Assembly (NCBI GenBank): GCA_900110595.1
Contig: FOEZ01000005.1
Coordinates: forward strand, 62,001-126,000
Reading direction: 5' to 3'
Length of the DNA stretch: 64,000 nt
From: Arthrobacter sp. OV608
GTDB taxonomy: Bacteria > Actinomycetota > Actinomycetes > Actinomycetales > Micrococcaceae
Made by a program: the position numbers and the translations under genes. How positions within the stretch are numbered: the first letter of the stretch is position 1; each line of letters begins with the position of its first letter. Shown here piece by piece: positions 51,169 through 59,926 of the stretch. The notes below the pieces were generated by a model, which worked only from the letters and a program-made list of their open reading frames with translations, was not told where the DNA came from and did not search any database.

Positions 51169-52371
51169 TCAGCGCGTCGGTACCGGCGGCCGATGGGTTC
51201 CTGGCTGGCTTCGCTGGTGCTGCCGGAGTGCCAGCAGGGGAAACAGGAGGACCGACAGCATGCCTGCCCCCACCAGGGCGGAGGCGGTTCCGCTGGTGAT
51301 CAGCCCTTCGTCCCGGCCAATGCCGGTCACGGCAACAATGATCGGCAGGCCTGTTGCCGCGAACAGGACGATGGCCCGTTTGTCGCCGGGACTGGATTTC
51401 GGGGGAGCGGCCAGCAGGGACGGGAGCCCGCGGATGATGAGCAGGAGTACAAGGAACAGGGGGACCAGGGCAAGGGTTGCCGGGCTGCTGGTCAGCGCGT
51501 TCAGCTCGAAGTCGATGCCGGTATCGATGAAGAAGATCGGCACCAGGAATCCGAAGGCAATGGCGTCGATCTTCATCTCGATGATGTGCCGGTCGTGTTC
51601 GGGAGCCCGGGCGATCGCAACCTTCCACAGGACGCCCGCGGCGAAGGCACCCAGCAGCATGTCCAGCCCCAGAACCATACTGAGGACAACCAGCACACTC
51701 AGAATGAACATGATGGACCGGACGGCGAACTGGCCGCTGGTGTGCAGCGTCCTGGTGACCTGGGAGTGGAGCAGGGAATGCCGTGCGCGGGAGGCCAGGA
51801 ATATCGCCAGGCCGGTCAACAGGACGAATCCGAGCAGAACTGCTGTGGCCGGTCCCAGTTCCCGCCCGCTGAAAAACAGCGAGACTGCCACCAGAGGACC
51901 GAATTCGCCGACTGCACCCAACGCCGCCACCGTGACACCCATCGGGGACTTTGACTCGCCGGCGTCGCGCAGGATCGGCAGAAGCGTGCCGAGGGCGGTG
52001 GAACACAACGCCACGCCGATGATCACGGCAGCCTCCGGGCCGGGCGCCAGGACAAGGCCGGCACCGATGCCGGCCGCCAATGAGATGGTCCAGCCCGCCG
52101 CCGCACGGTTGGCGGGCCGGCCACGGATTGCGGTGAAATCGATCTCGTTGCCCGCGACGAAGAAGAGCATGGCTAGCCCGAAATCCGCCAGGGTGTCAGT
52201 GAACTGCGTGGACTGTATCCAACCCAGCAGACTGGGGCCCAGCACGATTCCGAGGATAATTTCGAACACTACGACGGGCACTTTGAGCACCCGGTCCAGG
52301 AAACGGGCGGCAAGGGGCGCCGCAACAGCCAGCAACGCGATCAGAACCAATGACGTGGACAGCGGCTGCAT
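51169..52371 (-). CDS. Cation:proton antiporter, CPA2 family
   Basis: 400 residues from the ATG at 52371 (GAGG upstream). An open frame to 52713 runs into the flavoprotein gene and is not used. About 12 membrane segments; the CPA2 core has VPVVVFEIILGIVLGPSLLG, DFGLAMLFFVAGNEIDF and DMLLGAFAAGVLW. No C-terminal TrkA/RCK regulatory domain is present, so it is the membrane part only. K+ or Na+ for H+ exchange is expected. Confidence 0.85.
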   Translation of the reverse strand: MQPLSTSLVLIALLAVAAPLAARFLDRVLKVPVVVFEIILGIVLGPSLLGWIQSTQFTDTLADFGLAMLFFVAGNEIDFTAIRGRPANRAAAGWTISLAAGIGAGLVLAPGPEAAVIIGVALCSTALGTLLPILRDAGESKSPMGVTVAALGAVGEFGPLVAVSLFFSGRELGPATAVLLGFVLLTGLAIFLASRARHSLLHSQVTRTLHTSGQFAVRSIMFILSVLVVLSMVLGLDMLLGAFAAGVLWKVAIARAPEHDRHIIEMKIDAIAFGFLVPIFFIDTGIDFELNALTSSPATLALVPLFLVLLLIIRGLPSLLAAPPKSSPGDKRAIVLFAATGLPIIVAVTGIGRDEGLITSGTASALVGAGMLSVLLFPLLALRQHQRSQPGTHRPPVPTR

Positions 52372-52420
52372 CAGCGGTACCTCGCCGGACCCTCCGATGA
52401 GGGCCCGGCGGCCGCTTCGT

Positions 52421-53917
52421 TCATGCGGTCGGTGCTGCTTCAGGCGGCGTGGCCTCCGGCAGTGCCGCTTCGGCCGGACGCGGTTCCGCTGGTGCTGCCT
52501 GAAGTGCCGCAGGCGGCTGGGACGGGACCGCGTTGGCGGCCTGGGCCGGCTTGATGTTCTGGTTGACGTGGAAGAAATTGTCCGGATCGTACTTCGCTTT
52601 GAGCTCTGCGAGCCGTGCATAATTCGACCCGAGGGTGTCCTCGATCCTGGACTGGTCATCGGCGTCCTGGAAGTTGATGTAGCCGCCTGGCTCCGAATAC
52701 TCGTGCAGCGCATTCCAATAGGCCCGGACCCAGGCGATGTTCGCCGCGTTGTCAGCTGCGTCAGGCCATTGCCCAGCGATAACCGGAGCGAACTTCACAT
52801 CACGGTAGGCGAAAGCGGTGGCCTCAGGCGCGACCCGATTCACGGCCCCGTCGATGGGATAGAAGTGGTTGGCCGAGTGGACCGTGGGGATCCCGGGGGA
52901 GAATTCGACGGCGGTGCGCAGCGCATCGTCGCTGAGGGTCCGAAGGAAATCTGCCTTCCAGTAACCCTGGAGCCCAGGGACGGCGCTGAGCCCGTCGAAC
53001 ATGATGTTCAGTGCCGGGTAAGGCATCGGCGCAAAGAAGCTGCCCAGTGCGGGCCCCGCGTCCAGCATGGTCTGCCAGTGTGCAGGTCCGGCGTCAAGAT
53101 CCCCCGTCCACATGCCGGCAACAACAACAACCGGCCGCCCGTGCCATTCCTCAGGAAGGAAGGGAACCGGCGGGCCCTGGTGGAATCCCAGGAAAGCGCC
53201 CATCTCCTCCGGTTCGGCGGCAATCCATTCGCGGTATGCCGCGCCGATGTCAGCTCCTGTGGCAGCATCAAAAAACATGATCCCCACATGGACCATGTCT
53301 ACTGGGTGCAGGCGGAACTCCATGGACGTGACTACACCGAAGTTGCCGCTGCCGCCACGCAGGGCCCAGAACAGATCCACGTTTTCCGCTTCGCTGGCCG
53401 TCACGAACGTTCCGTCCGCAAGCACCACGTCCGCCGAGGACAGGTTGTCGCAGGCAAGGCCGTACTTGCGGGAAAGATATCCTATGCCGCCGCCCAGCGT
53501 GAGACCTGCTACGCCGGTTGAGCCGACGATGCCGCCCGTACTGGCGAGGCCAAACGCATGAGTCGCGTGGTTGTAATCAGCCCACGTGGCGCCCGGCTCC
53601 ACTCTCGCAGTCCTCGCGGCAGGGTCCACCCGGACCCCGCGGTGGGCCGAGAAATCGAGGACCAGGCCGCCGTCGACCGTTCCAAAGCCGGGCGCGCTGT
53701 GTCCGCCGCCGCGCAAGGCAACCTCAATATCAAGACCGCGCGCAAAGCGGACGGCGGCCATCACGTCCGCCACCTGGGACACCCGCAGCACCGCCGAGGG
53801 GCGGCGGTCGATCATGCCGTTGTACACGAGACGGGCCGACTCGTAGTCGGCATCGCCCTCTTCAATGACCTGCCCGCGGACCTGTTCGCGGAGTACGTCA
53901 AATCGATCGCTACCCAT
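52421..53917 (-). CDS. FAD-binding (BBE-type) oxidoreductase with Pro/Ala tail
   Basis: 498 residues. The FAD PP-loop has LRGGGHSAPGFG (His at the covalent-FAD position). LTLGGGIGYLSRKYGLACDN resembles the second FAD loop of BBE proteins but lacks the Cys used for a second link, so FAD is probably attached once. The BBE domain near the end is NYARLAELKAKYDPDNFFHV. After NQNIKP comes a Pro/Ala/Glu-rich tail of about 45 residues. It begins 49 bases before the antiporter start and may be cotranscribed with it. Confidence 0.85.
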   Translation of the reverse strand: MGSDRFDVLREQVRGQVIEEGDADYESARLVYNGMIDRRPSAVLRVSQVADVMAAVRFARGLDIEVALRGGGHSAPGFGTVDGGLVLDFSAHRGVRVDPAARTARVEPGATWADYNHATHAFGLASTGGIVGSTGVAGLTLGGGIGYLSRKYGLACDNLSSADVVLADGTFVTASEAENVDLFWALRGGSGNFGVVTSMEFRLHPVDMVHVGIMFFDAATGADIGAAYREWIAAEPEEMGAFLGFHQGPPVPFLPEEWHGRPVVVVAGMWTGDLDAGPAHWQTMLDAGPALGSFFAPMPYPALNIMFDGLSAVPGLQGYWKADFLRTLSDDALRTAVEFSPGIPTVHSANHFYPIDGAVNRVAPEATAFAYRDVKFAPVIAGQWPDAADNAANIAWVRAYWNALHEYSEPGGYINFQDADDQSRIEDTLGSNYARLAELKAKYDPDNFFHVNQNIKPAQAANAVPSQPPAALQAAPAEPRPAEAALPEATPPEAAPTA

Positions 53918-54044
53918 GGCAATTCCAGATTCTCTCAGAGACCACAGGGCAGCCAGCTCCGTCTCGAGTCCCAGCGAGGGCCAGCGCTATGACCCTCTCG
54001 GTATACGCCTGGGCCCCATGCGGGTCAAGAGCCGCAGGCACTCT

Positions 54045-54647
54045 TCAGCTACCTAATCCGCACCGGTAGCGGATGTGCGTCACGAGGGGTGTGCCGCTGA
54101 CTTCCGTTGGCTCAAGCTTGAGGTTCCGGACGCCGTCCAGGAGCCGCTCGCCGGCTCCGAGGAGGAGCGGTGAGATATGGAGCCGCAACTCGTCGATCAG
54201 CCCGGCCTGCAGATATTGGCGGGCGGTTTGCGCGCCGCCGGCTATGGCCGCGTCCTTGCCTGCCGCGGCGTCCCGTGCCTGTGCCAGTGCCGGTTCGATC
54301 CCGTCCTCCACGAAATAGAACGTTGTGCCGCCCTCCATTTTCAGGGGCGCCCGCGGATGATGCGTGAGCACAAAAACCGGCGCGTGATAGGGCGGTTCTT
54401 CGCCCCACCAGCCGCGCCAGTCCGTATCCCACGGACCGGTCCCGGGGCCGGCGAACATGTTGCGGCCCATGATGTAGGCCCCCGCGGAGAGGATGCCCTC
54501 CAGCTCTTTGGCGTTGGCAGCGGGCTCCTCGAACTGCCACCGGTGCAACTCCTCTCCACCCTCGCCCAGAGGATTCTCCGGAGTCTGGTTGGGGCCGGCG
54601 AGGAAGCCGTCGACGGATACGGTGAGATCGCAGGTGACGGTACTCAT
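54045..54647 (-). CDS. RibD-C / dihydrofolate reductase-like protein, paralog 2
   Basis: 200 residues. LTVSVDGFLAGPNQTPENPL, IMGRNMFAGPGTGPW, PYHAPVFVLTHHPRAPLKME, IAGGAQTARQYLQAG and LHISPLLLGAGERLLDGV show the family; it is clearly a relative of paralog 1 (shared PYHAPVFVLT and HIRYR end). The frame start ATG at 54647 is preceded by AAGGGAAG. Confidence 0.82.
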   Translation of the reverse strand: MSTVTCDLTVSVDGFLAGPNQTPENPLGEGGEELHRWQFEEPAANAKELEGILSAGAYIMGRNMFAGPGTGPWDTDWRGWWGEEPPYHAPVFVLTHHPRAPLKMEGGTTFYFVEDGIEPALAQARDAAAGKDAAIAGGAQTARQYLQAGLIDELRLHISPLLLGAGERLLDGVRNLKLEPTEVSGTPLVTHIRYRCGLGS

Positions 54648-54778
54648 TACTTCCCTTGGATAGTGGCTGTGGTGGTCAGGACGGGGAGGGGCTAACGGCC
54701 ATGCTAGTGGCGTCCGACGGCGGCTGGAAGGGATTGCTCCCGGCGCCCCTTGGGCAAGCGGCGGGTAGGATCTGCGGC

Positions 54779-55057
54779 ATGGAATCCATCGTTATTTACA
54801 GCCTCAGTGATGGCACCGACCGGGCACGCGTCCTCGAAACATACCCCCGCCACCAGGCGTACTTCGAAGCGTTCCGCGCCAATGGTGGCGGCCTGCTGGC
54901 TCTGGGCCCGTTCCTGACACCGGATCCGGCCGGCTCTTCCATGGGGCTTTTCACCTCGCGCGGGGATGCCGAGCGGTTCATCGCCGACGATCCGTTCGTT
55001 CTGGAAGGCCTCGCCGTTCCGCGGATCCTGGAGTGGGACCCCGTTCGCTTCGAGTAG
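54779..55057 (+). CDS. YCII-related domain protein
   Basis: 92 residues from the ATG at 54779, with AGGATC upstream; a frame to 54656 has no conserved content. YPRHQAYFEAFRANGGGLLA, LGPFLTPD and DPFVLEGLAVPRILEW fit the YCII fold. Function unknown; stand-alone here, divergent from the DHFR-like gene. Confidence 0.75.
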   Translation: MESIVIYSLSDGTDRARVLETYPRHQAYFEAFRANGGGLLALGPFLTPDPAGSSMGLFTSRGDAERFIADDPFVLEGLAVPRILEWDPVRFE

Positions 55058-55093
55058 GCGCAGCCATTTCTTCAGACCAGGTTCCCCGCCCTG

Positions 55094-55507
55094 CTAGGGC
55101 GCCGTGTCCGGGAGCACGGCAGCGACGGCGCTGATCTCCACCAGTGCGCCGGGAACACCCAGCCCGGCCACGAGGGCAGCGGTCACCAGTGCCGGCTCGT
55201 CAGACGCCAGTTCTGCTGCGATGGCCCGGTATCCCACGGCGATGTCGGCGCCGTTGACGAACAGCACGGTCCACTGCACAACATCGCCGATGCTTGCGCC
55301 GGCGGCAGCGAGGGCGGTCTTCGCGTTCTCGAGCGCGCGGGCGGACTGTGCTGCGACGTCGCTCCCGCCAACGAGCGCCCCCTGGGCGTCCACGGAGTTC
55401 TGGCCGCCCACATAAATGGTGGTGGCGCCCGGCGGGACGACAGCAACATGGCTGAAGGCAGGGCTTGCAACGAGCCCTTCGGGACGGATGCGCTGGATGG
55501 CTGGCAT
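55094..55507 (-). CDS. RidA/YjgF-family protein
   Basis: 137 residues. IYVGGQNSVDAQGALVG, QSARALENAKTALAAAGAS and ALVEISAVAAVLP are RidA family blocks. In RidA enzymes an Arg in PAR-x-x-V binds the imine substrate; here the corresponding stretch is EPALVTAALV with Leu at that position, so a Rid type without that deaminase activity is likely. Start at ATG 55507. Confidence 0.82.
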   Translation of the reverse strand: MPAIQRIRPEGLVASPAFSHVAVVPPGATTIYVGGQNSVDAQGALVGGSDVAAQSARALENAKTALAAAGASIGDVVQWTVLFVNGADIAVGYRAIAAELASDEPALVTAALVAGLGVPGALVEISAVAAVLPDTAP

Positions 55508-55644
55508 GCCCGTATGCTCTCACGCAGGCCGGCGGACGGGTAGACCCGGCGGCATCCCGGGGATAGCATGACCCGCACCGGAACCTGCTGCCCGGAAGGC
55601 GCGGCTGCCGCTCCGGGATCCGCCGATTCGACGAGGAGACGGCT

Positions 55645-56310
55645 ATGAGCCAGGAAACGACAAAAACGCCGGCAGCAAACCTGATGGTGGACCTGATCAT
55701 TTCACTGGACGGTTATGCCTCTGCCGAGGGATGGCCCGGCTGGTGGGGCCTGGAGGGCCCGGAATACCTGGCTTGGCTCAAGGAGGAAGGGAAAAAGAAC
55801 TACACCTTCCTGATGGGCGCCAACACCTACCGTCTGATGTCCGGCATGTCTGAGGAAGCCGCGGCGGGGGACTCCGGATTTTCCGAGAACGAGGGGGCCA
55901 GCCTCAGCGGCCTGGCTGCCGTCCCCAAGGTCATCTTCTCCTCCACGTTGAAGGCCCCGTTAACCTGGCCGAACTCGCAGTTGCTGGCTGGAGACGCGGT
56001 GGAGGCAGTCGCGGAGATGAAACGGACTGGGACCGGGCCGATGAGCACCCTCGGCAGCCTGAGCCTGTGCCGCTCCCTGCTGGCGGCCGGCCTCGTGGAC
56101 AGGTTCCGGCTGGTGGTCTTCCCGGTGATTACGGGCCGGACAGGCAGCGAACGGATTTACGACGGCTACCCCGACGTCTTGTTGGAGATGGTGCAGAGCC
56201 GGACCTTCGACGGCCGGCTTCAACTGCTCGAATACGTCCCCACCGTGCTCACGGGGCCGCCGGGCGGCCGTCCTGCCGGAGCGGAACCGGAAAAACCAGC
56301 TTCGGTTTGA
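55645..56310 (+). CDS. RibD-C / dihydrofolate reductase-like protein, paralog 3
   Basis: 221 residues. DLIISLDGYASAEGWPG, YTFLMGANTYRLMSGM, PKVIFSSTLKAPLTWPNSQL, LGSLSLCRSLLAAGLVDRF and VVFPVITGRTGSERIYDGY match the DHFR/RibD-C family but are more diverged from paralogs 1 and 2. ATG 55645 is preceded by GAGGAGACGGCT. Confidence 0.82.
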   Translation: MSQETTKTPAANLMVDLIISLDGYASAEGWPGWWGLEGPEYLAWLKEEGKKNYTFLMGANTYRLMSGMSEEAAAGDSGFSENEGASLSGLAAVPKVIFSSTLKAPLTWPNSQLLAGDAVEAVAEMKRTGTGPMSTLGSLSLCRSLLAAGLVDRFRLVVFPVITGRTGSERIYDGYPDVLLEMVQSRTFDGRLQLLEYVPTVLTGPPGGRPAGAEPEKPASV

Positions 56311-56415
56311 CTTCTGCTGGGATTCGACAGGCTGGAGCACAGCCAGAGCACCCCCGTTGTGGCTGGTTCAACGACGTACCCGGGATTGCCGCGCAGTCAC
56401 TCCAACGCGTACAGC

Positions 56416-56434
56416 GGAAGCGGTGTCCGCTTCC
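56416..56434. other. Inverted repeat upstream of the DUF5107 operon
   Basis: GGAAGCGG-TGT-CCGCTTCC is a perfect 8-bp inverted repeat. GTGTCCGCTTC (56423-56433) occurs again at 56485-56495. Both lie in the 290-base gap before the DUF5107 gene, in which I see no gene. They may be regulator sites, possibly for the AraC-type protein at the end of the window. Confidence 0.45.
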
Positions 56435-56605
56435 TCCAGGAAAAACGCCAGGCGCGAGCCCTGCATCCAGTACAGCTCTACACAGTGTCCGCTTCGCAAC
56501 AGCTCTCCGCACCCAGGGCACGCCCCTGCTGTAAACGATCGTCCATGTATGCGCGTGGATATGCCATGGGAAAGGCCACGCGAAGTCCATAGGCTTTGAT
56601 TCGTG

Positions 56606-59600
56606 ATGGATCAGAACAAAAGCCGCATCATCCTGCCTGCCGCGCCGCCTGACCAACAGGCCGTCCTGGATGCAGGCGGTGTTGCCTGCTGGTCCGAGCC
56701 GGTCACCATCGACACGTACGCTCCCGGCGAGCCGGACCGCTACCCGCTGTTCCTGGACCGGCGCGTGTACCAGGGGTCCAGCGGCAAGGTGTACCCCCTG
56801 CCGTTCATCGACAGCATCTCGGCCACCAAGGAGCCCCGGCTCTGGCAGGCTATCCACCTGGAAAACGAATATGTGCGCCTGATGCTGCTCCCGGAGGTTG
56901 GGGGCCGCATCCACATCGGCTTCGACAAAACGGCCGGCTACGACTTCTTCTACCGGAACAACGTGATCAAGCCCGGCCTGGTGGGGCTGGCAGGGCCGTG
57001 GATCTCCGGCGGTGTCGAGTTCAACTGGCCACAGCACCACCGCCCCGGGACGTTCCTCCCCGTAGAAACCTCGGTGGAGCGGGGAGACGAGGGCCAGGTC
57101 ACCGTGTGGCACAGCGACCTCGACCCGCTGCAACGGATGCGGGGCAGCCACGGTGTCCGGCTGCGCCCCGGCAGCTCCCTGATCGAGGTCGAGGCGCGGC
57201 TATACAACAGGACCGATGAACCCCAGACCTTCCTCTGGTGGGCAAACGCTGCGGCCCGCGTCCACGATGAATACCAGTCCTTCTTCCCCACCGATGTCCG
57301 GTACGTCGCCGACCACGCCCGGCGCGCGGTGACCGCCTTCCCGCGCGCCGACCGGCCCTACTACGGCGTGGACTACCCCGCGCTGGCCGGACAGCACGGC
57401 CGGGAGGACGCGGACCGCATCGATTTCTACACCAACATCCCGGTCCCCACCTCCTACATGATCACGGACACCAAGGACAGCTTCTTCGGCGGCTACGACC
57501 ATGACGCCGGTGCCGGCTTTGTCCACTGGGCCGACCGCAGCATTTCCCCGGGCAAAAAGCAGTGGACGTGGGGGAACGGCGCCGTGGGCGCGGCATGGGA
57601 TGCCCACTTGACGGACGACGACGGGCCTTACGTTGAGCTGATGTCCGGCGTGTTTACAGACAACCAGCCCGACTTCAGCTACCTGGTTCCGGGCGAGACC
57701 CGCACCTTCAGCGAGTTCTGGTATCCGATCCGGAAGCTGGGCCCGGCGCACCAGGCGAACCTGGACGTGGCCGTGGCACTCCGGGTGAATGAGGACGGCC
57801 GCACGGTTACCGCCGGCGTGTCCGCCACGGCCCACCGGGAAAATGCCACCGTGGTGCTCAAACACCGCGATGTTGCTGTCCACGCATGGACTGCCCCGAT
57901 CTCACCGGCCCACCCTTTCACCGGGACAGCCGAACTGCCCGGGCCCGTATGCGAAACCGACCTTTCCCTGCTGGTCCTGGACGGGGACCGGGAACTGATC
58001 TCATGGACCCCGCGCCAGCACGAGGACACTCCTGTTGAACCCTGGATAGCGGCTGAGCCGCCACCGCCGTCGGACGTCGATTGCCCGGACGAGCTCTTCG
58101 TGACAGCAACGCACCTGGCGCAGAACCGGCATCCCACGCGCTCGCCCCTGCCGTACCTGGAGGAGATGCTCCGCCGGGACCCGCAGGACTCCCGCGCGTC
58201 GACAGCCCTGGCAGCCGCCAAGTACCGGGCCGGCCACTACGCACAGGCCCGGAAGCTACTGGAAAGTGCGCTGGTGCGGCTGACCCGGCGCAACCTGAAC
58301 CCGCCCAGCGGGGAGGCCAGCTACCGGCTCGGCCTCGTCCTGGAGCGTGCGGGCCACCTGGATGAAGCGCAGGAGCGGTTCGGGAAGGCAGCGTGGGACA
58401 GGGCCTGGGCCCATCCGGCACACCTGGCACTTGCCCGCCTGGCCCTGAGGTCAGGACAGCCCGCTGAAGCACACCGGCGCGCGGACGCCGCACTGCGGCT
58501 GGATCCGGCCAGCCCGGAGGCGAAGCACCTGCTGTTCCTTGCCCTGGCAGGCTCCGGACGCCTGGACGAAAGCGCCCGCCTGCTGCAGGACATCCTCGTG
58601 TCGGATCCGCTGGACCCCGTGGCACTGGCACTGGATGGCTCCCTGGACGCCGAGGATCCCAAGACCTCCCTGACAGTGGCCTGCTGGCTGGCGCGGGCAG
58701 GGCAGTGGCAGCGTGCACTGGACCTCACCGGACAGGCGCAAGCCGCTGGTGCCAACAAAGTCTTCGGCAACCCCGAGCCCCTGCGGCACTACCTCCGTGC
58801 CGCCTGGTTCGAGGATCTGTTGGACCCGGAGGCGGCTGCGGCAGAACGTATGGCGGCAAGGCGCAGCGATACCGCCTATGCCTTCCCCTATGGACTGGAC
58901 GAATACGACGCGCTGCACCGGGCCCTTGAGGCGGATCCCAGGGACGAGGTGGCACACGGACTCCTGGGATGCTGGCTGCTGGACGCCGGGCGCACCGGCG
59001 ACGCCCTGGCCCACCTGGAAAAGTCCATGCTGCTCGGTTCTGCGGATCCGGTGGTCTGGCGGAATGCGGCCATTGCCACCGTCAATACCGGCGGTGATCC
59101 CGACGCCGCCGACCGGTACTTCGACCATGCTCTTAAACTGAGCCCCGATGATGCACGGCTGGTTTTTGAACGCTCCGTCCTGGCCGGGCTCCGCGCGGCG
59201 CCGATCGAGGAACGGATCGCCGCCATCGAACAGCACTCCCGTTCGGTCCTGGACCGCGATGACCTGGTGCTGCTCCACGTCAACCTGCTGATTGATGCAG
59301 GACGCGTCGAGGAGGCCCTGGAGATCATGTCCACCCGCACCTTCCAGCCCTTCGAAGGCGGTGAAGGGAAGGCGCTCGCAGCCTACGACCGCGCGGCGGT
59401 CCGGCAGGCCAGGGCGCTGATGGAGCAGGACCCGACGGCGGCAATCGCCTTGCTGCGCGCCGGCGTCGAGGCCCCGGCGAACCTGGGCGAGGGACGGCAT
59501 CCGGCGGACACCATGGCCGAACGCCTGGTGGCGCTGGGGGACGCGCTCGAACTGGCCGGAGATTCAGGGGCAGCAACCGGCGGGTGGAATCTGGCCTGCC

Positions 59601-59926
59601 GGAAAAGCAGCCCGTTAGCTGTGGACCCCGCACCCGCCGGCCCCACCGACTACTGGCGGGGCGTCGCCCTCACCCGGCTGGGCCGGGAGGCGGAAGCGGA
59701 AGCTGCCTGGCAGTGCCTCGAAGACCGGGCTGATGAGCTGGCGGCCGCCCCGGCCGCGCCCGACTATTTTGCGACGTCCCTGCCCGAACTGCTGCTGTTC
59801 AATACTGATACAGCCGCCGCCCGGACCACAACGGCCCAATCACTCCGCCTGCTCGCCGCGGAGGGCCGGGCCTTATCGGGAAGCCCGCACCAAGGCCCGC
59901 ACCACAAGGAAGGGGCAAGCCTGTGA
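56606..59926 (+). CDS. DUF5107 and tetratricopeptide repeat protein
   Basis: 1106 residues from the ATG at 56606 (a GTG at 56603 directly before). The N-terminal part (about 40-370) matches DUF5107, a sugar-epimerase-like beta fold by look: LMLLPEVGGRIHIGFDKTAG, GLVGLAGPWISGGVEFNWPQ, then HHRPGTFLP. From about 490 onward it holds a run of TPR-like helix pairs (LEEMLRRDPQDSRASTALAA; AHPAHLALARLALRSGQPAE; WLLDAGRTGDALAHLEKSML). There is no signal peptide or membrane segment. The next gene overlaps it by GTGA. A role in binding or processing glycans is inferred from the neighbours only. Confidence 0.8.
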   Translation: MDQNKSRIILPAAPPDQQAVLDAGGVACWSEPVTIDTYAPGEPDRYPLFLDRRVYQGSSGKVYPLPFIDSISATKEPRLWQAIHLENEYVRLMLLPEVGGRIHIGFDKTAGYDFFYRNNVIKPGLVGLAGPWISGGVEFNWPQHHRPGTFLPVETSVERGDEGQVTVWHSDLDPLQRMRGSHGVRLRPGSSLIEVEARLYNRTDEPQTFLWWANAAARVHDEYQSFFPTDVRYVADHARRAVTAFPRADRPYYGVDYPALAGQHGREDADRIDFYTNIPVPTSYMITDTKDSFFGGYDHDAGAGFVHWADRSISPGKKQWTWGNGAVGAAWDAHLTDDDGPYVELMSGVFTDNQPDFSYLVPGETRTFSEFWYPIRKLGPAHQANLDVAVALRVNEDGRTVTAGVSATAHRENATVVLKHRDVAVHAWTAPISPAHPFTGTAELPGPVCETDLSLLVLDGDRELISWTPRQHEDTPVEPWIAAEPPPPSDVDCPDELFVTATHLAQNRHPTRSPLPYLEEMLRRDPQDSRASTALAAAKYRAGHYAQARKLLESALVRLTRRNLNPPSGEASYRLGLVLERAGHLDEAQERFGKAAWDRAWAHPAHLALARLALRSGQPAEAHRRADAALRLDPASPEAKHLLFLALAGSGRLDESARLLQDILVSDPLDPVALALDGSLDAEDPKTSLTVACWLARAGQWQRALDLTGQAQAAGANKVFGNPEPLRHYLRAAWFEDLLDPEAAAAERMAARRSDTAYAFPYGLDEYDALHRALEADPRDEVAHGLLGCWLLDAGRTGDALAHLEKSMLLGSADPVVWRNAAIATVNTGGDPDAADRYFDHALKLSPDDARLVFERSVLAGLRAAPIEERIAAIEQHSRSVLDRDDLVLLHVNLLIDAGRVEEALEIMSTRTFQPFEGGEGKALAAYDRAAVRQARALMEQDPTAAIALLRAGVEAPANLGEGRHPADTMAERLVALGDALELAGDSGAATGGWNLACRKSSPLAVDPAPAGPTDYWRGVALTRLGREAEAEAAWQCLEDRADELAAAPAAPDYFATSLPELLLFNTDTAAARTTTAQSLRLLAAEGRALSGSPHQGPHHKEGASL

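Noticed and set aside
51125..53521. A 798-codon open frame on the plus strand opposite the antiporter and flavoprotein genes
   Set aside because: It spans two well-supported minus-strand genes and has low-complexity Arg/Ser/Thr/Pro composition, typical of a shadow frame.
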